Shown here piece after piece: positions 7,532 through 15,575 of a DNA stretch of 64,000 nt. The stretch is from Stenotrophomonas nitritireducens. GTDB lineage: Bacteria; Pseudomonadota; Gammaproteobacteria; Xanthomonadales; Xanthomonadaceae. The notes beneath the pieces are model-generated. The model searched no databases and was not told the DNA's origin. It saw nothing but the letters and a program-made list of their open reading frames with translations. Each line of letters starts with the position of its first letter. Position 1 is the first letter of the stretch. The stretch spans positions 2,842,501 through 2,906,500 of the forward strand of contig NZ_CP016756.1 of the NCBI RefSeq assembly GCF_001700965.1, written 5' to 3'. A program made the translations under genes and the position numbers.

Positions 7532-9046
7532 TCAGTGCCTGGACGCTGCCGGCGTATAAGGATCTGGCGTGCCCATCTTGATGGGAGGATATTTCTTCAG
7601 GCTCGCCTCCCAGTCGTAGACAATCTTCATCATCGGCGTGGCCAGCCACGAGGCCTTGACGCCGACATCGCGTTCTTCCTTAAGGTCGGTAAGCAGGTTG
7701 ATGATCTTTGGCTCGGCCAAGGTGATGGGCGCGTCATACATGTTTTCCTGCCAGATGAAATGCATCTTCCAGTCGTGCCACTTCACCGCTGAAAGCCGAT
7801 CAGCGACGTAAGCCGGAAAGCCCTCACGATTGGAATGCGGTTGCTTGCCCTCGAAGAACGCCAGCTGGTTGACCCCATCAATCGCACGGTCGGTGGGCAC
7901 CTTGGCGCCGGCAACATCGGCCAGGGTCGGATACATGTCGACGATATGCACGATGTCATTGCTGACCGTGCCTGCCGGGATTCTGCCCGGCCAGCGGATG
8001 ATGAAGGGTGCGCGCAACGAGGCTTCGGTTGCGGTGAAGTACGTGCCGCGCCAAGGACCGCTGTCGCCTTGCCAGGGGTCGGTCGCCTCGGGGCCGTTAT
8101 CACTGGCAAAAATAACGATGGTGTTGTCCTCGATACCTGCGTCATGAATGGCATCGAGAATCTGGCCGGTGCGCGCGTCCATCTCGGCCAGGCAGTCGGC
8201 CCAGTCACCATTGCCTGTCTTGCCGGCGAACTCCGGATTGGGCAACACCGGCATATGTACCATCGACGACGATACATAGGCGAAGAAGGGCGTGCCTTCG
8301 CGTGCGTTTTTCTGGATGAAGGCCACTGCGTGATCGGTGATCCCGGCCTCCATCGTCAGCCGCGCCTGCAGGTTCAGCGTGCCCACCTGGCGTGGTTTCT
8401 CGCCCTTGCGGGCCTCGTAGATCGGCTCCGGCGCGACGACATCGGCGTTCCAGCCTTGCTTGTTGCCAAATGACGGCCACATGCTGTTGCTTTGGTTCTG
8501 CGCCGGCCACATGGCCTCGTCATAGGTGCGCGGAATGCCGTACCACTCGTCAAATCCCTGGCCGGTGGGCAGCCGCGCTTCCGCGCTGCCCAGATGCCAC
8601 TTGCCCCACATGCCGGTGCGGTAGCCTTGCCCGGACAGCAGCTCGGCAATCGTGATTTCCCATAGCGTCAAGCCATCGGTCTGCCCACCCACGGGCACCG
8701 CATAGGTGCCTGAGCGCATCGAGAAGCGCCCGGTCATCAAGGCCGAACGGCTAGGCGAACACTGGGCTTCAACATTGAAATTCAGCAGCCGCATGCCCTG
8801 GCTGGCCAGTGCATCAATCCGTGGCGTGGGCGCACCACGCAGAATGCCGCCGCCATACACGCCCAGCTCGCCGTAGCCAAGATTGTCGGTAAGGATGAAG
8901 ACGATATTGGGCTTTGCACTGCTGGCTGCCTGCGCCACGCCGGCGTATAGCGGCAAGGCCAGCGCAAGGCTGGACGCAAGGACACGGCGCATGACGGAGG
9001 GCCCGTTCCAATGCGTGCGGATTGCAGTGCTCGGTTCGGTAAGCAT
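7532..9046 (-). CDS. Secreted arylsulfatase-type sulfatase
   Basis: 504 residues. The sulfatase signature C96-S-P-S-R-S-A-L-M-T-G-R contains the Cys that must be turned into formylglycine for activity. Metal ligands are visible in I-L-T-D54-N and A-S-D-N-G-P-E. The start at 9046 has a good ribosome site (GAGGTGA). An inner ATG at 8992 (MRRVLASSLALALPLYAG, cleavage after AQA) gives a more compact signal peptide but has no clear ribosome site. The product is exported, probably periplasmic, and hydrolyses a sulfate ester of unknown nature. It lies 197 bases downstream of a radical SAM gene in the same direction, which raises the question of its maturase. Confidence 0.9.
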   Translation of the reverse strand: MLTEPSTAIRTHWNGPSVMRRVLASSLALALPLYAGVAQAASSAKPNIVFILTDNLGYGELGVYGGGILRGAPTPRIDALASQGMRLLNFNVEAQCSPSRSALMTGRFSMRSGTYAVPVGGQTDGLTLWEITIAELLSGQGYRTGMWGKWHLGSAEARLPTGQGFDEWYGIPRTYDEAMWPAQNQSNSMWPSFGNKQGWNADVVAPEPIYEARKGEKPRQVGTLNLQARLTMEAGITDHAVAFIQKNAREGTPFFAYVSSSMVHMPVLPNPEFAGKTGNGDWADCLAEMDARTGQILDAIHDAGIEDNTIVIFASDNGPEATDPWQGDSGPWRGTYFTATEASLRAPFIIRWPGRIPAGTVSNDIVHIVDMYPTLADVAGAKVPTDRAIDGVNQLAFFEGKQPHSNREGFPAYVADRLSAVKWHDWKMHFIWQENMYDAPITLAEPKIINLLTDLKEERDVGVKASWLATPMMKIVYDWEASLKKYPPIKMGTPDPYTPAASRH

Positions 9047-9243
9047 GGTTCACCTCGAAGGGCAGTGCGCGCCACCATGACCGGCATTGCGCAGCCCACA
9101 AGCACGCGCTGCGCACACGGGCGGTATCAACGGCCTGCGGCGATCCAGCACAGTTTATGAAGTTCCGCTGCGGCGGATCTAAGTAATGAAAGCCACCCGC
9201 CTGCAGTATTTCTACTGGCTGCCTTGGCGGTGCCAGCCCTGGT

Positions 9244-10140
9244 TCAGAGCGACCTTCCGATTTTGAAAGCTGTCCCCGTCATGCCTTCGCCTCGCGTATC
9301 GCGAAAGCGCTCCAGCACCCCGGCCGGATAGTCCTGTTGGAACGGCAGATCCTTGCGGTGCGCATAGCCGATATAGCAGTCGCAACGCTGGTTCGGGCAG
9401 GCCCGTGCGCGCAGCTGGCCGGCGAAGCTGCCGTCATACAGATTGCCCAGCGGCGTGGCGACAAAGTGGCAGCGTTTGACGTTGCCATCACCGTCCACCG
9501 ATATCACGTTCTCGCCGGTGAAGCAGGGCGCGCCCAGACTGGCCGAGGGTTCGAGGTTGAACAGGAAGTGCGGGTCCACGTGCTGCAGCTGTTGGATTTC
9601 CGCCTCGCTGTAGTAACCGGCAGGGCGTTCGTCGTAGGCGTTGATCCACAGCGGCACGTTGTCGGCCAGTTCGGCACGCAGCAGCTGGATCTCTTCCAGA
9701 TGCTCGCGCATTGCCACCATGCCAACCGTATAACGCACGCCGCGCCGATCCAGTTCGCGGCAGCGGGCCAGGAAGGCAGCGCGGCTTACCTGCCCCGGGT
9801 GATACGTGCACCACAGCGCGAAGCTGTCGAGATTGACCTCGTCCAGCCAGCGCGTGCCGATGCACAGGTTGGTCTGGATAACCACGCGGCGGACATGCGG
9901 CATATGGCTGAGCTGCACCATCGCATCGCGGTAGTGGCGGCGCACCAATCCCTCGCCCCACGGCGTAAACAGCACCGACAGTTCCATCGTCTGCTGGCCC
10001 GCCCATTCGACGAAGCGCGTCAGGTCCTCGGCATCGCGGCGCAGCGCGGCGCGGGTATCGTAGGTCTTGGCGAAGGGGCAGTATGGGCAGTCGTAGTTGC
10101 AACTGCTGAGCCGGCCGCGATAGAGGATGGAAAGATGCAT
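9244..10140 (-). CDS. Radical SAM protein, STM4011-like
   Basis: 298 residues. The radical SAM cluster motif is at the very N-terminus: C14-N-Y-D-C18-P-Y-C21 (CxxxCxxC). The C-terminal part has a second Cys set, C206, C224, C248, C253 and C255, in the style of a SPASM/twitch auxiliary iron-sulfur domain. That layout is typical of enzymes that modify peptides or proteins. It is the last gene of a five-gene minus-strand operon (LRR protein, ATP-grasp, hydrolase, HemN-like radical SAM, this gene) matching the curated but uncharacterised STM4011-STM4015 families. Its start is 7 bases after the preceding stop. Substrate unknown. Confidence 0.85.
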   Translation of the reverse strand: MHLSILYRGRLSSCNYDCPYCPFAKTYDTRAALRRDAEDLTRFVEWAGQQTMELSVLFTPWGEGLVRRHYRDAMVQLSHMPHVRRVVIQTNLCIGTRWLDEVNLDSFALWCTYHPGQVSRAAFLARCRELDRRGVRYTVGMVAMREHLEEIQLLRAELADNVPLWINAYDERPAGYYSEAEIQQLQHVDPHFLFNLEPSASLGAPCFTGENVISVDGDGNVKRCHFVATPLGNLYDGSFAGQLRARACPNQRCDCYIGYAHRKDLPFQQDYPAGVLERFRDTRGEGMTGTAFKIGRSL

Positions 10141-10147
10141 GCGTGGC

Positions 10148-11509
10148 TCAGTCCAATTGGTAGTCGCGCATGCGCTCTGCCACGCCGGCGGAGATCAGCC
10201 AGGGGCCGATGGTGTCGGCGCGGGCCAGGCCGGTGTCATTCAACGCAACCAGTGCGTCCTCGCGCGTGGCCAGGCCTTGCTCGAACAGCTCGTCCAGCTG
10301 CGGCAGATCGTCGAAGCACTCCGTACCGAAACGCTCACGGTACTGCGCAAGATCCAGGCCCGGCTGTGCCAGCAGTGATTGGATCACATAGCGACGACGT
10401 CGCTCGTCCTCATCCAATCGCACGCCGTAATCGATACTGGCGAAGGATGCCTCATCGCGTTCCAGGTAGTGCGCGAGAATGTCCGCCACCGAGCGGCGGC
10501 TGACGCCGTACTCGCTGGAGTAGTGCAGGCCGCTGGTGTACGAGCGGGCGCCGCAGCCAATGCCGACCATGCCATCGCTCTGGCAGCAGTAAGCCGGTCC
10601 GCCGGAATCCGGCGCATTGGCCGCGCGGAACATCCGCATCGATACCTGCACATAGCCTGCAGCAAGTAATCGCTCACGGCCGGCTTCATACAGGGCCAGC
10701 CGGTTGTCCACCGACTCGGGGTGAATGACGAAGGTGCGCTTGCCGCCTTCCTTAGCACCGATGCGGTCCAACCCGGTGTGCGGGCGCACGTACAGCGGAT
10801 AGAGATAGAGTTCTTCAGGCTGGAAGGCGAGAGCGCTGTCGATCGAGCTCAGGAAGCTGGCCACGGTCTGCCCGGCGATGCCGTAGATCAGGTCCAGGTT
10901 GAGCGTTGGAATGCCCGCCGCACGAATTTGCGTGATGGCCTCCTCGACCACCGCGCGTTGCTGCGGCCGCACCAGCGAGCGCACTTCAGCATCGCTGAAA
11001 CTCTGGATACCCATGCTGACGCGGTCGATGCCGGCGTCGCGGCAGATTTTCATCTTGGCCGCGTCCACGGTTTCCGGTGATACCTCGATGCCGGCGGGAA
11101 TCGAATGCAGGTCGATGTTGGCGTGGCGCTGCACGAAATCGAACAGCCGCTGCAGTTGCGGCGCATCCAGATAGGTAGGCGTGCCGCCGCCCAGCGCGAA
11201 GCGCACGAAGCGGTGTTCGCCCAAGGCATCGGCGGTCACCCGCAACTGCTTCTCCATCTGCTCTAGATAGGCCTCTACCTGTGCCGGCGCCGGGCGCGCC
11301 ATCGCAAACAGGTTGCAGAAGCCGCAGCGGTAGCTGCAGAAAGGCACATGCAGGTACAGGAACAGCGCATCACGCGGCTCACTCGCCCAGGCATCGGCAA
11401 GCAGCGGCGGCTGGGTGATCGGCCGGTACGCGGACTTGTGCGGGTAGGAGTACGAATAGGCCTGGTAAGGCTCGAGCTGCAACAGCTCGGACAATCGATG
11501 GGCGGTCAT
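10148..11509 (-). CDS. HemN-like radical SAM protein, STM4012-like
   Basis: 453 residues. The cluster motif is C58-S-Y-R-C62-G-F-C65 within L-Y-L-H-V-P-F-C-S-Y-R-C-G-F-C, the arrangement of coproporphyrinogen dehydrogenase HemN and its relatives. Further family motifs are G-G-G-T-P-T-Y-L and D-R-V-S-M-G-I-Q-S-F. The C-terminal HemN-type domain is present (about 375-453). Context argues against haem synthesis: it overlaps the hydrolase gene by four bases (ATGA) and is followed by a second radical SAM gene. HemN relatives also include methyltransferases, so a class C-like methylation role is possible. Substrate unknown. Confidence 0.88.
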   Translation of the reverse strand: MTAHRLSELLQLEPYQAYSYSYPHKSAYRPITQPPLLADAWASEPRDALFLYLHVPFCSYRCGFCNLFAMARPAPAQVEAYLEQMEKQLRVTADALGEHRFVRFALGGGTPTYLDAPQLQRLFDFVQRHANIDLHSIPAGIEVSPETVDAAKMKICRDAGIDRVSMGIQSFSDAEVRSLVRPQQRAVVEEAITQIRAAGIPTLNLDLIYGIAGQTVASFLSSIDSALAFQPEELYLYPLYVRPHTGLDRIGAKEGGKRTFVIHPESVDNRLALYEAGRERLLAAGYVQVSMRMFRAANAPDSGGPAYCCQSDGMVGIGCGARSYTSGLHYSSEYGVSRRSVADILAHYLERDEASFASIDYGVRLDEDERRRRYVIQSLLAQPGLDLAQYRERFGTECFDDLPQLDELFEQGLATREDALVALNDTGLARADTIGPWLISAGVAERMRDYQLD

Positions 11510-12321
11510 GGGCTCAACACAAAATGCGCATAGGGGACGTTCATTACCGTCTCGTGGGCGAGCCGATGGCCGTGGAAGCCATCCTCGCCGTAAGCGGTGC
11601 CATGGTCGGAGCAGATGATCACGAAGGCCGGACCACGCGCGCGCAGGGCGGTGAACAAGGCTGCCAGCTCGTCATCTACATAGCGCAGCGCGGCGCAGTG
11701 GCTGTCCAGGCCATCGGTCTCGCAGCCGGCCAGATAATGCCGGTTCGGCTGGTGGATGGCCGAGATATTGATGAAGAGGAAGCAGCGCTGGTCGCCCGCT
11801 GCCTGGAGGCGCTCGCAGGCCAGTGCCACCTGGCGCTGCGTGGAATCGAGCGCGGTCACGCCGAACTCCGGCTGCCAATGGCTTTCTTCGAACAGGCCCG
11901 GCAGTTGCGAGCCAAGCGCATTGCGACGGTTGAAGAAGCCGACGCCGCCGATACAGATGGTGCGGTAGCCCTGATCACGGAAGCCGCCGACGATATCGGC
12001 ACGGCCGGAGAACACGAAGGTATCCGGCACGATGGTCTCGCTGCCTTCGAATTCCAATGCGAACAGGCGCGGATGCGGGCCGGGCCGCGCAGGCGTGGGC
12101 AGGAAGCCGGCAAAGAACGCCGTATGCGCCGCATAAGTGAAGCTGCCCGGCGTATGCCGCAGCTCCCAGCCTTCGGCCGGCAGGTGCGGTGCAAGCACTG
12201 GCAGCTCGCCGCGTTCGAAGCAACGCTGGGCGGCGTCGAAGCGCAGGGCGTCCAGGGTGATCATCACCACATCATGGCTGCCGACGATGCGGTGCATGTC
12301 GGGCAAGGGGGTCTCAAGCAT
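11506..12321 (-). CDS. Alkaline-phosphatase/sulfatase-fold hydrolase, STM4013-like
   Basis: 271 residues with no signal peptide, so cytoplasmic. The first metal-binding strand is V-V-M-I-T-L-D-A-L-R, a probable Ser/Thr nucleophile region is P-G-S-F-T-Y-A-A-H-T-A-F-F-A-G, and the C-terminal metal site reads I-I-C-S-D-H-G-T-A-Y-G-E-D-G-F-H-G-H. It lacks the C-x-P-x-R motif, so it should not need formylglycine. It overlaps the ATP-grasp gene by 8 bases upstream and the radical SAM gene by 4 downstream. Probably a phospho- or sulfo-hydrolase acting on the operon's product or intermediate; this is inference. Confidence 0.82.
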   Translation of the reverse strand: MLETPLPDMHRIVGSHDVVMITLDALRFDAAQRCFERGELPVLAPHLPAEGWELRHTPGSFTYAAHTAFFAGFLPTPARPGPHPRLFALEFEGSETIVPDTFVFSGRADIVGGFRDQGYRTICIGGVGFFNRRNALGSQLPGLFEESHWQPEFGVTALDSTQRQVALACERLQAAGDQRCFLFINISAIHQPNRHYLAGCETDGLDSHCAALRYVDDELAALFTALRARGPAFVIICSDHGTAYGEDGFHGHRLAHETVMNVPYAHFVLSP

Positions 12322-13438
12322 GGGCGTACTCGTTGATTGCTGGCTGCACGGGCGCCAGCAAGGCTTGGTCTTCATAGGTGGTGCGGCCGGCGTGGCGCAG
12401 ATCCAGCAATAGATCACCGAAGCCGTTGGCTTCCAGCACCCAGCTGCGCGTGCCGCGCACGATAAGATCGAAGCCGATCATGCGGCTGTTCGGGAATGCG
12501 GCCGCTGCTGTTGCGGTGGCGCTTTCCAGATGCTCGATGGCCTCTGCGTCCAGCAGAAAATCCAAACCGGTGCGTGCATTGCCCAGGTGCAGGTTGGTCA
12601 GCGCGCCTGCGCTCATCCGCGCCACCCGCTGCCGCGGCTGGCCATCCAGCGTGACCATGCGTACGTCGTAGCGACGGCCATCGCTGCCCGGCACCGTCGG
12701 CTTCGGAATCCAGCGTTCGATGTAAGCGCCCTGCATGGCAAGCAGGTCCACCAGCCGTGTGATGTCGTCATGCCGGTCGTAACGGCGTTGCCGCAGCGAA
12801 TTGAACACCCGCCAGCGGCCATCCTGCTCAGCCAGCTCCGCAGAGCCGTAGGCAACCTCACGCCCATCGCGGTTGCGTGCATAAGCCAGCACGCCCGCGC
12901 CGGACGAGCCGTAGCGGGCCTTGATGAAGACGCGCTCGCAGCCGACATCGCGCAGGCGTTCACGCAGTTCTTCATAGCTGCTGATAACGCCGAACAACGG
13001 CGGCACCGCAACGCCCGCTGCGGCGAGATGCTGCTGGCAGCGGAGTTTGTCCGACATGCAGGCCAGATCGGCCGGTGCATTGAGGTAACGCGGCCCCGCT
13101 GGCAGCGACGCCAGCACATCGGCAAAGCCGGCATACCAGAACTGTTGATGGGCCAGCTCGCCATGCGCGGCCGGCTGCGGGGCATCGCCTGCAGCGCCGG
13201 ACAACTCCCAGCCGCGCCGCACCAAGGCCTGGTGCAGCGCGGGCGCTTCCCCCGGCGATTCGAGCTTGACGATGGCGCCGGGCAGCTGCGCGAGTGCCTC
13301 AGGCAACCGTGCAGGTTCGGCAAGCAGGGTTTCGTAATCGAACACATGCGCAGCGGGCGCGCCCTGATCACGCAGGGCACGCTGCAACCACGCGATACGG
13401 CGGCTGCCGCGCGGGCCGATCAACAGCCAATCCGCCAT
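12314..13438 (-). CDS. ATP-grasp protein, STM4014-like
   Basis: 374 residues with an ATP-grasp fold: a phosphate-loop segment R-V-F-I-K-A-R-Y-G-S-S-G-A-G-V near the middle and the metal/ATP end motif R-M-I-G-F-D-L-I-V...V-L-E-A-N-G-F-G-D near the C-terminus. Such enzymes ligate a carboxylate to an amine, thiol or amino acid using ATP, or modify peptides. The start at 13438 (MADWLLIGPRG) is 7 bases after the LRR gene's stop, and the end overlaps the hydrolase gene by 8 bases. The acceptor is unknown. Confidence 0.85.
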   Translation of the reverse strand: MADWLLIGPRGSRRIAWLQRALRDQGAPAAHVFDYETLLAEPARLPEALAQLPGAIVKLESPGEAPALHQALVRRGWELSGAAGDAPQPAAHGELAHQQFWYAGFADVLASLPAGPRYLNAPADLACMSDKLRCQQHLAAAGVAVPPLFGVISSYEELRERLRDVGCERVFIKARYGSSGAGVLAYARNRDGREVAYGSAELAEQDGRWRVFNSLRQRRYDRHDDITRLVDLLAMQGAYIERWIPKPTVPGSDGRRYDVRMVTLDGQPRQRVARMSAGALTNLHLGNARTGLDFLLDAEAIEHLESATATAAAAFPNSRMIGFDLIVRGTRSWVLEANGFGDLLLDLRHAGRTTYEDQALLAPVQPAINEYAHA

Positions 13439-13445
13439 CTTCGGC

Positions 13446-14357
13446 TTACTCGGACACCGCCACGTAGCGGTCACCGTCATCTTCTTCTTCCGGATCGTCC
13501 AGCACCACGGTGCACGGCAGTGCCTGCAGCTTCTTCTGCCATTCTTCGGAAATGAAGTGGTGGCTCAGGTCGATGCTCTGCAGGTTGCCCAGGTTCGGGC
13601 TCTCGCACAGCGCCTGCGCACCCACATCGCCGATAGTGCCCAGCGACAGATCCAGCGTCTGCAGCGAGCCCAGCCAGGGCTCACCGGCCAACCACACCGC
13701 CAGCTCGTCGCTGATCATCGCGTTGCGCAGGCCCAGGTACTGCAGCCGCTCCGGCCCGATTGCCGACAATAGGCGCTGGTAGACCGCCACATCGCCATCG
13801 AAGCCATAACCGTCATCGCCAAGCCATAGCTCAAGGTGGCGCAAGGCCGGCAGGGTGGAGTTGGCGATGGCAATGACAATCTCGTTAGGCAGCCCGCCGC
13901 TCTCGATCGCCAGCTCCTGCAGCGACGCATGTGTGAAAGGCTGCAGTTCCAGTTCGGAAGTGCCACGGATACGCAGCGATTCCAGGCCCGGGAATGCCTC
14001 AAGCAGTGGGTTGTAGGAGATCTGGTTGATCCACGACATCTCGCAGTCTTCGTAGGTCATATCGCCCACGAACAGCGCCTTCAGGTTGCCCAGCTCGGCA
14101 CGGCGCGCAATCAGCCCATCGATCAGGCCCTGCGGGCCATCGCTGGAAGCTTCATCCCATGCACCGATGATCAGCACTTCAATCGACTTCGGATCAACGT
14201 GCTCGAAGAAATTGGCCAGCAGTTCTTCCTGGCTCTCGTCGCTGTCGTATTCCTGCATCAAGCGGTAAGCGACATCGCCGGCTACAGCGGAGCCCCCCAT
14301 CTTGAAATCAACGACTTTCTTGCCACGATAAACCTGCGTGTATTCGCCAATGGTCAC
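13446..14357 (-). CDS. Leucine-rich-repeat protein, STM4015-like
   Basis: 303 residues starting at a GTG; the ribosome site AAGGA lies 7 bases upstream and decides this start, although the frame stays open far upstream. Leucine-rich repeats fill the C-terminal half (L-R-H-L-E-L-W-L, L-Q-Y-L-G-L-R-N, L-Q-T-L-D-L-S-L, L-Q-S-I-D-L-S-H). The N-terminal third (Y-R-G-K-K-V-V-D-F) is mixed alpha/beta. It ends with an acidic stretch, D-D-P-E-E-E-D-D-G-D. First gene of the five-gene operon. It may be the recognition scaffold or even the substrate of the two radical SAM enzymes; neither is shown. Confidence 0.85.
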   Translation of the reverse strand: MTIGEYTQVYRGKKVVDFKMGGSAVAGDVAYRLMQEYDSDESQEELLANFFEHVDPKSIEVLIIGAWDEASSDGPQGLIDGLIARRAELGNLKALFVGDMTYEDCEMSWINQISYNPLLEAFPGLESLRIRGTSELELQPFTHASLQELAIESGGLPNEIVIAIANSTLPALRHLELWLGDDGYGFDGDVAVYQRLLSAIGPERLQYLGLRNAMISDELAVWLAGEPWLGSLQTLDLSLGTIGDVGAQALCESPNLGNLQSIDLSHHFISEEWQKKLQALPCTVVLDDPEEEDDGDRYVAVSE

Positions 14358-14519
14358 GGTACGTCCTTGCCGGAATGGTGCCGTAGCATAACCGAGAGAT
14401 TGGCTGCGCTGGCAGCAGGGCATCACGTTTGCCAGCGCGCACGGAGCCGCCGTCGTTCCGTAATCATCCCGTGCTAACGCAGCAATCAAGCACAAAAGAC
14501 AAGCAACCAAAACAAGCGA

Positions 14520-15390
14520 AGCCAGCTTGAGCCCCCTCCCTTGCGCGTAGCGCAGGGGAGGGCGGGGGAGGGGTGCACTTCGCAACAGCCCAACACCCCA
14601 AGCATCCCCAGCTTCGCGGCTAACGCCGCTCCCACAAAGAGCGCGCGAGCCACGCCGCAGCTCCAAGCAAAGCCAGCTTCAGCCCCCTCCCTTGCGCAAC
14701 GCGCAGGGGAGGGCCGGGGAGGGGTGCACTTCGCAATAACCAAACACCCCAAACATCACCAGCTTCGCAGCTAACGCAGCTCCTACAAAAGCGCGCCAGC
14801 AACGCACCAGCTCCAAACAACGCCAGCCTCAGCCCCCTCCCTTGCGCAACGCGCAGGGGAGGGTTGGGGAGGGGGGCATTTCGCAATAGCCCAACACCCC
14901 AAGCATCCCCAGCTTCGCGGCTCACGCAGCTCCTACAAAAGCACGCCAGCAACGCCGCAGCTCCAAGCGAAGCCAGCTTCGCCCCCTCCCTTGCGCAACG
15001 CGCAGGGGAGGGTTGGGGAGGGGTGCACTTCGCAATAGCCCAACACCCCAAACATCACCAGCTTGGCAGCTAACGCAGCTCCTACAAAAGCACGCCAGCA
15101 ACGCCGCAGCTCCAAGCAAAGCCAGCTTCGCCCCCTCCCTTGCGCAACGCGCAGGGGAGGGTTGGGGAGGGGTGCACTTCGCAATAGCCCAACACCCCAA
15201 ACATCACCAGCTTCGCAGCTAACGCAGCTCCTACAAAAGCACGCCAGCAACGCCGCAGCTCCAAGCAAAGCCAGCTTCGCCCCCTCCCTTGCGCAACGCG
15301 CAGGGGAGGGTTGGGGAGGGGTGCACTTCGCAATGAACCAACACGCCAAGCATCCCCAGCTTCGCGGCTCACGCCGCTCCTACAAAAGCC
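14520..15390. repeat. Six tandem copies of a ~150-bp composite repeat
   Basis: The CCCCCTCCCTTGCG motif recurs at 14532, 14683, 14833, 14982, 15131 and 15280, a period of 149-151 bases. Each unit contains a C-rich/G-rich hairpin (CCCCTCCC ... GGGAGGG then GGTTGGGGAGGGG), a spacer including CAACACCCCAAACATC, and the hairpin AGCTTCGC...GCAGCTCCTACAAAAG. Copies three to six are nearly identical, so expansion is recent. All frames are open here but only because of composition. It fills the gap between the LRR operon promoter and the beta-lactamase-like gene. Confidence 0.9.
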
Positions 15391-15575
15391 AGGAGACGTT
15401 CACCCATCCTTCGGAGCCGTTCAAAGGACGCCGGCGCTACAGCAGCATCCGCCTGAGAGAACCTTGCCAAAACCAGCAGCACCACAACCCCGCAGCTACC
15501 GCCCCCAGCCCCCGAACGCTACATCCACTCAAAAATTCCGCTGCAGCTCAAAAACTCCAGGCAGAGACCGAAGTC

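Noticed and set aside
10148..11509. HemN-like protein considered as a haem biosynthesis enzyme
   Set aside because: It sits in a tight operon with four unrelated genes matching the STM4011-4015 set; haem genes are not nearby.
14486..15372. Several open frames across the repeat array giving products such as CIAKCTPPQPSPARCAREGA
   Set aside because: They arise from the 150-bp repeat with no stop in some frames; the same residues recur once per unit and no ribosome sites are seen.
14520..15390. Regularly spaced repeats considered as a CRISPR array
   Set aside because: Units of about 150 bases with conserved interior and no unique 30-40-base spacers; no cas genes in the window.
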